From assembly GCA_030867875.1 (NCBI GenBank), contig JAOWCC010000238.1:124001-188000 (forward strand): DNA of 64,000 bases. The letters run 5' to 3'. The notes below the pieces were generated by a model. The model was given only the letters and a program-made list of their open reading frames with translations. It was not told where the DNA came from and made no database searches. Shown in pieces: positions 42,686 through 54,034 of this stretch. The stretch's first letter is position 1; each line of letters begins with the position of its first letter. Source of the stretch: Actinernus sp. WN-2022 (taxonomy: Eukaryota; Cnidaria; Anthozoa; Actiniaria; Actinernidae). A program made the translations under genes and the position numbers.

Positions 42686-43870
42686 TAAATGTTTCCAAGG
42701 AACATGTACCCAGACCCCATGAGGATTTGCACCCTTTGGGCCTTTGACTCGATAACTTATATATGTACACTTGTATCCATTCCCAGTATTTTCATGTCTG
42801 AGTCCTGTATTTTGCATTCTTAATAAAATGCCTGGTTCGGCCACTTTGTATTCAAGGGCTGTAAAAGCCGAAAGGCAATAATAATCCCCAGCCAAATTTA
42901 CTGAATTAAATTTAACACCCGATTTCCAATTTTAGACATATTAGTTATGGAAAATACTATACATGTACCATACATTGAAATCCCAATCCAGTGGAAAATC
43001 TGGAACAAGTTTGCAAAAGAGCATAAATTTGAGACGAATGATGTCAAAGATAAAAAATAATTTACCTGATGCATGATCACAATATAGTGGTGGGGAAATG
43101 TAACTAAAACTTGAAAAAGTAAATGAAAATAGGGAAACAGGAAATAGGAAAAACAGTTCTAAAAGCAATAAAAGTCATTTATATAAGGAAGGGTTAAATC
43201 TTCATCAACCCAGCTTACTACTAGTTTTTGTCTGGCCCTGGAGTTTTCTTTAAAATTCACACTATGTGAATAAATTATTAATTTCCACAGGAAACTTTTC
43301 AAATGTATTTGCTTTTGCTTGTAATTATGTTCTTTTTTTCCATAGAGCTCTTTCATTTCTTTTGCAAAGACAGTTCAATAACTATTGCAATAGCTACATT
43401 TTCATGTATTTCAATGCATCTACATGTACTCTTTGTCTTATAATATAAAACACACAGACATGAAAGTGCAGTCAGTTTTGAAGATGAGGGAAATGCTAGT
43501 GTGAAATAACATTTAATGCAAGCAGTGACACAAGCAAATGAAATGCCATGTGCTGAGCTTGTTTACAAAAAGCCTTGTTGTAGTTTGGATAAGGATTAAA
43601 ATGCCACTTTAAAGCAAGTTTCACTACTATACAATTTATTTATTTATTTTATATCTATTTTATTTCAATTTTATACATATTGTAAGAGCACTGAGACTTG
43701 CGTTAAGTGCTCCTAAACATATTATTATTATTATTATTATTATTACTGACTAGCTGGGTTCAGCAGCTGTATATTTTATCCTCAAGCATGCAGATCTATA
43801 AAATGATTAAATTATGCATGATGAACTCAAAACTAAAATCCCATAATTTATAATGTAAATCATCAATACT
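42686..43870. other. Duplicated noncoding segment (partner of 14950-16030)
   Basis: Colinear with unit 1, ending in an (ATT)n tract near 43722-43745. No supported ORF. Confidence 0.5.
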
Positions 43871-43873
43871 ACT

Positions 43874-44156
43874 GGGGTAGTTTCACCAATAAGGATGGCT
43901 TCCATGCATTAGAATCGTTACATTGTAGAGCTTCTAGGCTCATATACGGCCTTATACGCGAGATATGCCTTCCGTAGACATACTCAAGCAAGCAAGCAAA
44001 ATGGGACCCTTTATGCTCAATGTACAAAGTAAGGTTAGCTACGCTAGCATATAAATATTTTTATGAGTGCAGCCCCGCTTCTATGGACCATATTCTAGTT
44101 AAGAATGACAGAATGCATAATTTACATAACATAAACAGGGTTATAGTACGTGCCAC
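43874..44156 (+). pseudogene. Possible outer LINE fragment split by the CR1/L2-like element
   Basis: This is inserted relative to unit 1. The last part can be read as MHNLHNINRVIVRATL. Together with the fragment at 46828-46930 (SIAHRAAIVWNLL) it resembles the C-terminal region of a non-LTR ORF2, which suggests one fragment split by the LINE between them. Weak evidence. Confidence 0.3.
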
Positions 44157-46638
44157 GCTTTAATAGCTATTTGGAACAACTGGTATTGACTTCTGGTCGT
44201 TTGTTACTGGCTGGAGATTTCAACTTTCATGTTGATAAAGTTAACAATCATGACGCTAATCGATTTCTCCGCCTACTGAAATAGTTTAATCTTGTTCAAC
44301 ACGTTGTGGAACCTACCCACCGTGACGGCCATATTCTGGATCTGCTTATTTCTAGAGCGAGTGAGGAGTTTGTTAGTAACTGTCGCCTTCATGACTCTGT
44401 GATATCTGATCATAGTACTGTGCATTGTAATCTTCGTCTTGCCAAACCAATATTTGAGAAAAAGGAGATTTCTTATCGCAAGGTGCGTTCTATTGACTAT
44501 ACCACTTTTTGTCATGATCTAAAGAACTCTACTGTCTTTATTAACTGAACCAGCTAGCGACCTGAGTGATTTGATCTCTCAGTATAACGATGTTCTGGCA
44601 TCACTGCTGAACGATCACGCCCCTCTGAAAACTAGAACTGTAACTATCCGACCTGCTGCTCCATGGTTTACTGATCTAATAGCAATCGAGAAGAGGAAAA
44701 GGAGAGCACTTGAGCGCCGTTGGCGTACCTCACAACTTACTATTGATCGTCAACGCTACATTACGCAATGTGGAGTTGTTAACAACGCCATCAGGTCATC
44801 TAAAATTAAGTATTATTCTACTATCATCAGTGCTAATAAGAATGATCAACGCATTCTTTTTCAAACTGTCGACAAGCTGCTTCACAAAAAAGCGGAGGTA
44901 CGTTATCCACCTTCCGGTTCTGATAAGGAACTTTCAAATTGTTTTGCTGACTATTTTACTGATAAGATTGCTGGTATACGTCATTCCCTGGCTACGGAGA
45001 GTTGCGGTCCTATGATTCACCTCCCCACACCAGTGATATGCACCTGTGAGTTATCTGGTTTTGAGTGCGTCTCTATAAAACAAGTTGCTGAGCTGATAGA
45101 GGCCTCTACTGTTAAATCCTGTGCCCTTGACCCTGTTCCTGCCGTTGTCCTTAAAGCTTGTGTGCACGTGCTACTTCCTGTAATGACTGATATAATTAAT
45201 CTCTCATTAGATACTTCTATTATGCCTGATTCTTTTAAGCTCGCTCTACTAAATCCGTTACTAAAGAAAGACAACTTAAATTTCGAAGAGTTTTTTAATT
45301 TTAGACCTATTTCTAACCTCATGTTTATGTCAAAACTCACTGAGAAAGTTGTGGCACTTCAGCTTAATAACTACATTAAAGGTAATGATCTTGATGAGGT
45401 TTTTCAATCAGCCTATAAGAAGTTTCATAGCACTGAAACTGCGCTAGTGAAAGTTCACAATGATATTGTTACTGCTATTGACAATAAGCGTACGGTAATT
45501 TTGTTATTGCTAGATTTATCTGCAGCTTTCGATACTGTTGATCATACGATCTTATTAGAGAGGTTGTCCTGTCGCTTTGGCATATGTGGAAAGGCTCTAC
45601 GCTGGTTTAAATGTTACCTTAACGATAGAAAACAGGCTGTAGTCATTGGGAGAGAAAAGTCTTCGAGTCGTAACATGCTCTGTGGTGTACCTCAAAGTTC
45701 GGTTTTAGGGCCACTCCTCTACCTACTTTACACTTCTCCTTTAGGAGATATTGTTAGGAATCATGACATCGGCTTCCATTTCTACGCGGATGACACCCAA
45801 TTGTACCTCTCCTTCGAGTCTACATCTGGGGAAGATCGCGAGTCATCCATAGTGAAAATTGAAGCCTGTGTCAATGATATAGATACGTGGATGTTGCAGA
45901 ACAAACTTAAATTAAATACGGACAAGACTGAACTTCTTATTATTAGTGCACATCATCGTCCCCGACCGTATTTTAATAATATTACAATTAATTGGCAAGG
46001 ATCACGTACAACCTTCGCTTTCTGCCAGGAATATCGGAGTAGTTTTCGATAACAGCATGATCCTCGAGAAACATGTGTCCACTATTTGTAAGTCTGCATT
46101 TTTTCACTTAATGAGGATAGCTAAGATAAGGCAATATCTGTCAGAAGACAATACTAAGATACTGGTTCATGCATTTATAACCTGTAGATTAGATAATTGT
46201 AACGCTTTATTGTATGGCTTACCCAAGTATCAAATTGATAGACTACAGTATGTTCAGAACTGCGCTGCGCGTTTAATTACCGGTAAATCAAAACATGATC
46301 ATATTACTCCTGTCCTCAAACAACTCCACTGGCTACCTGTAGGGCAGCGTATTGTTTTTAAAATACTTTTACTTACATATAAGGCTCTAAATAAATTAGC
46401 TCCACCGTACATTAGTAATATGCTTCACGCCTACATTCCTACACGTACCTTGAGATCGTCTTCGCAATATTTATTAACTGTTCCTATGTCTAATTTGAAG
46501 AGCTATGGTGACCGAGCCTTCTCAGTTGCTGCACCTAAGTTATGGAACTCATTACCAGCTAAGATTAGAATGAGCCCGTGTATTGGCAGTTTTAAATCTA
46601 CTTTAAAGACATATCTTTTTAATTGTGCTTATAATTAA
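44157..46638 (+). pseudogene. LINE ORF2: endonuclease end, reverse transcriptase, C-terminal domain
   Basis: 44157-44546 encodes the endonuclease end with LLAGDFNFHVD and VISDHSTVHCNL, broken by a TAG at 44282-44284. A frame change at ~44546 leads into the RT frame (to ~46010), which has RPISNLMFMSKLTEKV, LLLLDLSAAFDTVDH, CGVPQSSVLGPLLYLLY (Ser where Gly is usual) and FYADDTQLY with both catalytic Asp. A second frame change at ~46010-46020 leads into the C-terminal domain with LKQLHWLPVGQRIVFKIL and ending at the TAA 46636-46638. One stop and two frameshifts make it inactive, but the decay is light, so insertion is relatively recent. Confidence 0.88.
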
Positions 46639-46752
46639 TGATTTTTATAGTAGTTTTTAGTTGTCTCAGTAGTTTTAGTGGTATACATACTAGATAGTTT
46701 AATATCAATTATATTCTAACTTTATATATATTTTTACCAGTATTCATTGTAA

Positions 46753-46785
46753 AGCGCCATAGGGCAACTAGTGGATTATGGCGCT
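46753..46785 (+). other. 3'-UTR hairpin of the LINE
   Basis: AGCGCCATA (46753-46761) pairs perfectly with TATGGCGCT (46777-46785) across a 15-base loop, just 12 bases before the (ATT)n tail. In L2-group LINEs a 3' stem-loop next to tandem repeats is known to be recognised by the RT for priming. Function here is inferred. Confidence 0.6.
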
Positions 46786-46794
46786 ATAGAAATA

Positions 46795-46827
<33 letters not shown>

Positions 46828-46930
46828 ATGAAGAATTCAATAGCACATAGAGCAGCAATTGTGTGGAACCTGCTCACTCCTAACTTACCGGAGACCTCTA
46901 ATGTAAAGAACTTTACCAGTTATGGCTAGT
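46828..46930 (+). pseudogene. Fragment of a second LINE C-terminus
   Basis: MKNSIAHRAAIVWNLLTPNL and what follows up to a TAG resembles the end of non-LTR ORF2 proteins (the xxVWNxLP…F motif). It lies directly after the (ATT)n tail. Too short for a family. Confidence 0.4.
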
Positions 46931-47245
46931 AAATTGATCACAGGCCCTGCATAATTTAGATTTTGGTGCTGAATCACTGCAAACTGCCCCTCACAAGAAC
47001 GATTATACATGTATCTTATATATTACTGAATTATTAATTTTTTAAATAGATGATTAATAACAATATGGTCTTAACAAATTTTTGATTTTTACCTATGATA
47101 TATCAGTGTAATTTTAAATAGTTAGTTTTTAACAACATTATATATAGTTAGCATTTTAATGTGAAATTTGTATAATCTAGTTAACTAGTTTATTTTAGTA
47201 TTATACACGACCCCACAAGTTATTGTATTGTATTGTACTACTTAC

Positions 47246-47368
47246 ATGTACATCAACAGAGTTTGGCCACCTGTGTTCTCCAGTAACAGTGTTGTAGAAG
47301 AACAAAGTCTTATCAAACTTGCACTTGTATTCATACCATTTACAATCCTCAGTTTCCATCTCCATAAT
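47246..47368 (-). CDS. WW-like domain exon (copy 2)
   Basis: Same length (123 nt), splice acceptor and donor as 16227-16349, and open in the same frame. It differs by a few residues, for example FDKTLFFYNTVTGEHRWP and VDVH near the end. Both Trp and the TGE turn are kept, and no stops have appeared, so purifying selection on at least one copy is possible. In this unit the CR1/L2-like LINE sits in the downstream intron and the LINE/TTAA nest sits upstream, so normal splicing of this copy is uncertain. Confidence 0.58.
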
Positions 47369-48248
47369 CTGTAATGTAAAGGACATGAGATAATATCACG
47401 TAGTTAAACAGGGATTACATTACAACAGACATGTGGTGCAGTGAACAGATCATCCAATGAGAACAGCCTTTCCAAAAAGACTTTCTTCCAAGTTTTCTCT
47501 GTACATGTATACTGTACAGCTTCCATTTGTGATTTTGTTTGTATATTTGACAGACCATTCTCATGCTTATACATGATTGGATGATTGCGACAAACGTATG
47601 CAAATACATTTATTTACGCATCATGCTGTAAAGGGTAATGACTATAATAACTTATAACTAACAGTGACATCACACACAGTGGCATAATAATTATGGTATT
47701 AGCAACAGTCTATGCCAATAATAATTACTGCAGCACCAAGTGAAAAACATCAAAACAAATATACATGCATGTATACGTATATTATAATTAACTGTCTAAA
47801 ACAACGTGAAATAGCTCGACATGTGTAAGATTATGGAAACAGTTATATGTACATGTGGGACAAACTGATTTCCAGCTATGGGGATTGAGTTTGATTATAA
47901 AGTTCAGTCCTGGAACATAATGGAACTCACCAAAATACTTTGGCAATCAAACACAATTACACATTCAATTTTAGATCTGTCAGCCAGGTGTTTTGAGTAT
48001 CTAAATCTATAATCCACAAGAAGGGTGAACCCATAACTGCAGATGTTAACTGTCTACTGGTTTTTAAATTGAATAGGTACAGTGTGTGTGGTATTTTTAC
48101 ATAGAAATATGGATATTTGGTACATGTATATCTAAATTTTGGAATTTTCTGGTGTAATTAGTTAATACAGCAAGATTTTGACATGATTTGAATGTCGTCT
48201 TCAGGAGCTCTCTCTTAATTTGGGTATTAAAGGGAACCTCCACTGAAA
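47369..48248. other. Duplicated noncoding segment
   Basis: Colinear with 16350-16985 with a ~400-bp extra block near 47640-48040. No ORF supported. Confidence 0.45.
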
Positions 48249-50268
48249 GTATTAATAGTCGACTCAAATCTAAGCTGGAAAGAACATATTCGTCAACTAA
48301 GCAAAAAGATATCTAGAGGCATTGGGATTTTATCAAAACTTAGACACTACGTATCCAATTGTATCTTGACCCAACTTTACTACTGTCTCATTTATCCCTT
48401 TCTCACCTATGGTGTAATTATCTGGGCCAATACCTATGAAACTACTCTTAAACCTATAATAACTTTACAGAAGAAAGCCATAAGAATTATACATTTTGCT
48501 AAGCCTTTTTAAGGACTCAAACATCTTGAAATTTATTGATATTATCTATTATTTCAACTGCGTCTTCCTTTTCAAATTTCATTCCAACTTGTTACCAGCC
48601 ATACTTAAGAGAGGATCCATGTGAAAACCATGCAGACGAGTCTACAGTGCACCTCTCCGATTTCCTTTAAACTTGGCACACATTTATATCTTAACTAGCT
48701 AATGTCCCATGTGAAATAGTTTGGTTGAAATGTAAAAGGCCTTTGAGATATGACAATCAAACTGTTTGACCCCCTGAAATGCTCAAAATCAGAGCAAAAT
48801 ATACCTTATGTTGTAACATGTCGCAATCGCAAATGATTTTAAGTAGAAAGATAATATTTTTACCTGCTTTAGTACTAAGTCCCGTCAGCATATTAAAACC
48901 AAAATCAACTAATTTTATTTATATTTTGTCGCTTCTGTCGAATTTTTATTTAACGCTACTTTAATAGGTCTTTTTAAAACCCGATAAATGCTGTCTGGCA
49001 ATGGCCGTTTGCAGAGTTGCGGCGTTCTTTTCTTTGAATTTAGAAATATTTCTAGATTGACTTACAATAGATCTTTGCATCTGGTGAAAAAAATCTCTGT
49101 AAAGTTAATGCTGGGTTAGAGAGTACGCACTCTCAAAATCCGCAATGTTCAGTTATTAAACAAACGACGATATGGTGACACGGCGATTTTTTTTCGATTA
49201 AAATCGAAAATACGGTGAACTTCACAGATTTTCTGCCAATAATTGCTTTAAGAATTCGAATGCACATTCATTTTCAATATTATTTTAGTTTTGAAGGGTG
49301 ACCAAGTCCATCACCCGATATGCAGATGTCTAAAGTGACTGAATTATTGTCGAGTTTGACGGAGTCAAAGCTGAAAAATAGGTACTCATAGTTTATGGCA
49401 GTATCTTCGTTTAAAATTGTTTGATTGGATCAAAGACAATGAATTTTCTTTGAATATGATATATAGAGGATTTCAAACTACGCTACGCTTTAAATACAGC
49501 TTCTAATCCGGCGAGTCACTCTGAATTTTGCGAGCCTCTGTAGCGGGGTGAATGAGTGACAAGTAGAAATGCACGTACCGTCGTATTTAGGTTCTTCAGC
49601 CGATTCTCTATTCAAGTTTTTAGTTTTTATTCTGTAAAGAAACGATGTTTTCTTTTCATAATAAAAAAAACCCTAATGGTTTCGTTTTCTTGGAAGCCCT
49701 TTATTATATGCTCATCGAATAGTTGGCCAAGTTAGAACCGTTTAGATTCAGCAACGGGAATCCATTCTGATGTCGTTACTACCTTGTTACGGACTCAATT
49801 TGTTTCAATCTTGTGCATAATATTCTGTTCGTTCCGTTGAAATACCAAAATGTGTGTATAATCCATGAAATCAAATGTGGTATCACCGAAATAGATGAAA
49901 TCCCTTCAGTGATATAATGATATCTCAAGAATTGAGTGACAGGAACTGCGTGTAACGTCTGCACGTGTATTTCCCGCCCTATCCACGAGATGGATTTGGA
50001 CTTGATCAAGTGCTCATTTTGTGTATATTCAATGAGGGAATGTGGAATATCTTCTCGGCGTTACCAGGGAAAAACAACTATATTACCGTTGAAGGCATGT
50101 CCCGACCCCCTTACTAAGAATTGTATGAAATGTCTTGGCACTTGGCGCGGATGTTGTTGATGGCGCGTGTCAAGTAAAATTATCATAAAAGCTATAAATA
50201 TTTTCACCTGTACTGTACTGTCTAGACAGGGTATTTCATTCATTTTTGATTTTAGGGCGGGGTGGTAA

Positions 50269-50379
50269 TGCACTAGTCAAAGTAACCCCCCCCCCCCCCC
50301 CCCCCCCCCCCCTCCTCCTCCCCCAACCCGGTACAGGGTGGGAGGGGGAGGGGGGTGGGGGTTTATTTAGACTAGTGCA
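50269..50379. mobile_element. Foldback MITE with 27-C run
   Basis: TGCACTAGTC at 50269-50278 pairs with GACTAGTGCA at 50370-50379. The left arm continues into a 27-C run (50286-50312) and the right arm carries G-rich GGGAGGGGGAGGGGGG, so the whole can form a long G:C helix or a G-quadruplex. Confidence 0.65.
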
Positions 50380-50758
50380 TAATGGCTCACTCTCTGCTTA
50401 AAGCTGCCTGTGATACACTTGTATGCGATTTGGTACTGTCGTCCTCGTATCTCTTTATAGCGGAGCTCGTTGCATAAAAAAACAAAGAAAATCAATGTGG
50501 AAAACAAAAGATAAAAGAACAACCCACACAAGTGAAAAAAAAATCACGCCGCGCGCCTCGCCCGCTCGCAGACGTAAAGGTCGGTTTTTACCACAACTGC
50601 CGGTAATCTCGCGATCTGATTGGTTGAAGTACGGTGGTAAATGAGAGTCCAGACAACGGTGCTGTCGCGAGAAAGTTATAGACAACGCTGGCTCTTTCAA
50701 AGCTGTCACGCTTTGTAACGAAACTTCCTTGTACGTTTTCTAATATTGTTGTAAAAAA

Positions 50759-50941
50759 CAAATTTCCTCTGGTTTTCCGTGGTGTGGACTCTTATTTACC
50801 ACGATTTACGTCATCACATGGTCAAAATTTGTTGTGGACTCACTTGGCTCCGCCTCGTGAGTCCACAACAAATTTTGACCATGTGATGACGTAAATCGTG
50901 GTAAATAAGAGTCCACACCACGGAAAACCAGTGGAAATTTG
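50759..50941. mobile_element. Near-perfect 183-bp palindrome (foldback element)
   Basis: The 84-nt arms 50759-50842 and 50858-50941 pair with one mismatch (50768/50932) around a 15-nt loop, CTTGGCTCCGCCTCG. The core strings CCGTGGTGTGGACTCTTATT and TTACGTCATCACATGGTC recur in degenerate form at 21967-22139. Such fidelity means recent origin or gene conversion between arms. Confidence 0.9.
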
Positions 50942-51759
50942 CTAAACACACGAAGGGACAAGTCACGTGTCCTGATATCCTGTTCCCCGCGGACACCGGA
51001 CATCCTTTAGCTGAGAAACTACAAACCTCGTACACAAAGAATAACGTATTTCTTTACAGTTTTAAGGTAATAGACCAGTTCGCGGTTTATTATAATTCCG
51101 ACATTTTGAAAGGGGTATAAACATGGCGCGAAATACAGTGTTTGTATGGGAATCGGATGACAATTAAAATCCGTGAAATCGAATTTCTGAAATATTCTTC
51201 AAATACAAACTTAAGATACCAGGTAAAAGATTAATTGATCGAAATTTGAGGGATGTAGCTGTGCTGGGAAGCGTGCAATCGTATTTTCAGTTTTCCATAC
51301 ATTTGTCTGTAAAAGTCATAGTCATAGTCCGCGGGAAAATTTGCGCAAAAAAAATCAATCTTCCAGGAAGGAAAACATTTTTCTGAAGCATTTCAAATAC
51401 ATTTTTTTGTTTCGATGAGGCAAAATTTGCTTCCGCAACAATGTTTTCACGTTGGCTATGGAGGAAAACAATGTTTACTAGGCTCCAGTGACACACAGTA
51501 TATGTGTTTCTTAGCAACACAAACCCAGACCCCACCGCCAAGACAATTTGACACAGTGCGCATTCGTTAGTTTTTTTTCTGCAACAACATTTCCTCGTAT
51601 ATCCACCCGTGCATCAAAACATTTGTATGCTTCCTGCTCGTTCAATTAGCCACCCAGGCAACATTAAGAGAAGCAGAGAAGCGCAATGTTCGCGCCTACG
51701 CCTTTTCGATCCCTCGTGCCTCGATCGGATGATCACGTAAAATGGCGGTCCCGTCTCAC

Positions 51760-51843
51760 GCAATCTCGTTCTCATAACCCGCGATCTTTTAACCAGTATC
51801 TTGGCGCTGGTCAAAAGATCGCGGGCTCTGGGAACGAGATTGC
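51760..51843. mobile_element. Foldback MITE, GCAATCTCGTTC ends
   Basis: GCAATCTCGTTC and GAACGAGATTGC at the ends, with CCGCGATCTTTT / AAAAGATCGCGG and CCAG / CTGG nested inside. The 84 bp folds almost completely. Confidence 0.7.
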
Positions 51844-52241
51844 ATCTCACGACGCTCGTATTCATCAGCAGCTGTGTATCACAGGACGCTAAGCAACCAC
51901 TTTGGACGTTAAACAAATATCTGGCAGTGACCACCATCAGTGCTTATTGGTCAGCCGCATTAATGGAAGATAACTAACATAACTACTCATGCTTGTAAAC
52001 TGCGTGGCTTACCGTGTGTCTGAACAAGCGCCCCGCACATACATGTATATGTAAATCCAGCGTAATTCAGGTCTGGATAAAGTCTGTCACGATCCACACA
52101 ATATGTTTCATCGTTCACCCAGATGTTTTCTGAACCCTTTTCTAAGATAGTTTGTAGCAATAGCAACATACGTCAGACATTTCTGAACTTCGCTTTCCAG
52201 GATGGCACTGCGCTCCAGTTCGGCATCGACACAGCTGATTA

Positions 52242-52432
52242 GGCCATCCCAATAAAATGCAAATACGTAGAGAGCTAGGAAATAAGGTGTAGTTGAAAGT
52301 ATGTTCTTCAAATATTTTTTTTAACTTTTCCCAAAAATTGGGTCAATGTCAAGCTTTGTATTTTTGTTAACTTTTCCAAAAAAAATTGGGTCGGTCTGGC
52401 GATTGGAAACAGAACATTTTATTGGGATGGCC
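52242..52432. mobile_element. MITE, GGCCATCCCAATAAAATG ends
   Basis: GGCCATCCCAATAAAATG at 52242-52259 is exactly inverted at 52415-52432. The interior has a direct repeat (TTAACTTTTCCCAAAAATTGG / TTAACTTTTCCAAAAAAAAT, near 52321 and 52367). 191 bp, noncoding. Confidence 0.7.
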
Positions 52433-54034
52433 GTATGTGGGTCGTGTGAATATACAGGATATATGCACGGGATGTTAGAAATCATTTATAATTCATTGTT
52501 GTGACCTTGTGTATGAATGTATGCAAACATTTGACCCCATAACAGTTACATATATCAGGTGCATCATGGGTAATTTTAACCTATAATCAGCTTGAAAAAA
52601 ATTATGTAGATGTATTAAGTAGTGCATTATGATTATTTTCAGTTCTGTTTCATGAGATTTATAAATATTTCAATATAAATTACACACTCTGGTATATATG
52701 GTGGGCACCACAGACGAAATGATAAAACACCGGATCTCCTAGCGTGTAGGGATCTGATCAGCAATATATATATATAAATAGACAAGAAAGGAAAGGCTGA
52801 TTCAACGGTAGAGAGTTTTTTCTTCCAATATTCCACATCTGTGTTCGGGCTACCTGTGGTGCACAACAGCAGACTGGGTTCTAGTCCTAAATAAAATGGC
52901 GGATGCTACAAAGCCATCTGTATAAACTATAATGGGTAAATGTTCTTTCGGTGTAAAATCGACAAGAAGATAATTATCGTAAGTTGTGGCTTCGAGACCA
53001 TGACAGAGCTGGGGAGGAGAGCACAAATAAGGCTAGAATCAGGTATGCATTTATCGCTGATTCATCCTTCGTATTTACTACTTTCTCTTATTTTGCAGTT
53101 GATTGTTAATTAGTTGTTGTTTATTGCAAAACCATAGGCATAAGTGACCTATCACCCAGTTATTTTAGGGCTATGTTTCTCATTCCTGTCCGTTATTTGT
53201 CCCGTTATTCTGCACACGATACAGCTTGCATTTGGCGTTGATTGTTTATTTACGTTGGACCCGGGCGTTGGGAGTATGTTACTTTGGCCTCACTGCTCCT
53301 AAGCTGAATAAACTTTACAAACTTTTTAGTCCCCAGTTGTATTTCCAAATGACTGATCTACAAAATAATAACTCTCTCATCTTCTACAATTTCGCCGCAT
53401 CGATAGTATTCGAATGTCATTTTACCCTAAAATTTGACTTTTTGAAAAATAATTTCGGAAGTCACTTGTACATGAAAGCCTTACTCCTTGAATACTGAAT
53501 ATTTTTTGGCACTTATATCCTAATTAAATTGCAATTGGTCGTGTTTATGCTGTAGAAACGTTTTGTGTATATAACTTATATGGTTTGTTCAAAATTATTC
53601 TGTAAACATGACTAAAAATACATAGTGGAAATACCCCTCAAACCGAGGCAGTTCGTACTGACCCCCATATCTCTTACAGTTTTTGGAATTTTTCCAAAAC
53701 ATTCTACCAAGTCTAATGCCAGGCCAATAGTAACATATGTGCAAAATATGAACAAAATCTGAGATGTACCATGTAGACTCATTTTTTCAGGGTGCATGGT
53801 TTTCACATGGATGCCCTCTTAATAACTTTTTTCAAACAATCTCTTCAAGACACAATTTAGTATAATACAAGGTTGGCATCAAGATCGTCGTATTGTATTC
53901 CTTCTGTACGAATTAACTTCAGAAAATTCAATATTCAATTCAAAGGTGCTACAATTTGGAACGATATTGATGATCTCCCTTTCACTGTATATATAATAAT
54001 TTGTGGTATTTAAATAAAGTTGTTGTTGTTGTTG

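Larger units (their letters stand above)
44157..46827 (+). mobile_element. CR1/L2-like LINE, 5'-truncated, with (ATT)n tail
   Basis: Plus-strand non-LTR retrotransposon lacking ORF1 and most of the endonuclease. It holds the endonuclease C-terminus, a full RT and the C-terminal domain, then a ~190-base 3' UTR with a hairpin and an (ATT)n tail at about 46797-46827. Unit 1 has no LINE at the matching place (near 16200-16220). The tandem-repeat tail and 3' hairpin fit the L2/CR1 group. Confidence 0.85.
48609..53818. mobile_element. 5.2-kb TIR element flanked by TTAA inside a LINE
   Basis: Left end GAGAGGATCCATGTGAAAAC and right-end inverse GAGGGCATCCATGTGAAAAC begin imperfect inverted repeats that can be followed for ~170 bp (shared GAGTCTACA, TTTTGCACAT-type blocks). 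TTAA flanks both ends (48605-48608 and 53819-53822), and removing one TTAA plus the element restores the LINE sequence. TTAA targets are typical of piggyBac and Kolobok. I found no transposase ORF. The interior hosts at least four foldback elements (50269, 50759, 51760, 52242). Confidence 0.75.
48249..54034 (+). mobile_element. 5'-truncated LINE split by a TTAA element
   Basis: The LINE part is 48249-48604 and 53823-54034. The first part encodes VDSNLSWKEHIRQLSKKISR, LTYGVIIWANTYETTLKP and LQKKAIRIIHFAKPF, then after a stop or frameshift FIDIIYYFNCVFLFKFHSN. The second part resumes with NNFFQTISSRHNLVYNTR and FKGATIWNDIDDLPF. A (GTT)n tail lies at 54020-54034. Unit 1 has an uninterrupted site near 16978-16985, so the whole block is inserted. 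The RT core is missing. Confidence 0.78.

Noticed and set aside
51614..51937. 107-aa minus-strand ORF, basic and Arg-rich
   Set aside because: It runs through the foldback MITE at 51760-51843; composition follows the hairpin arms, and there is no domain.
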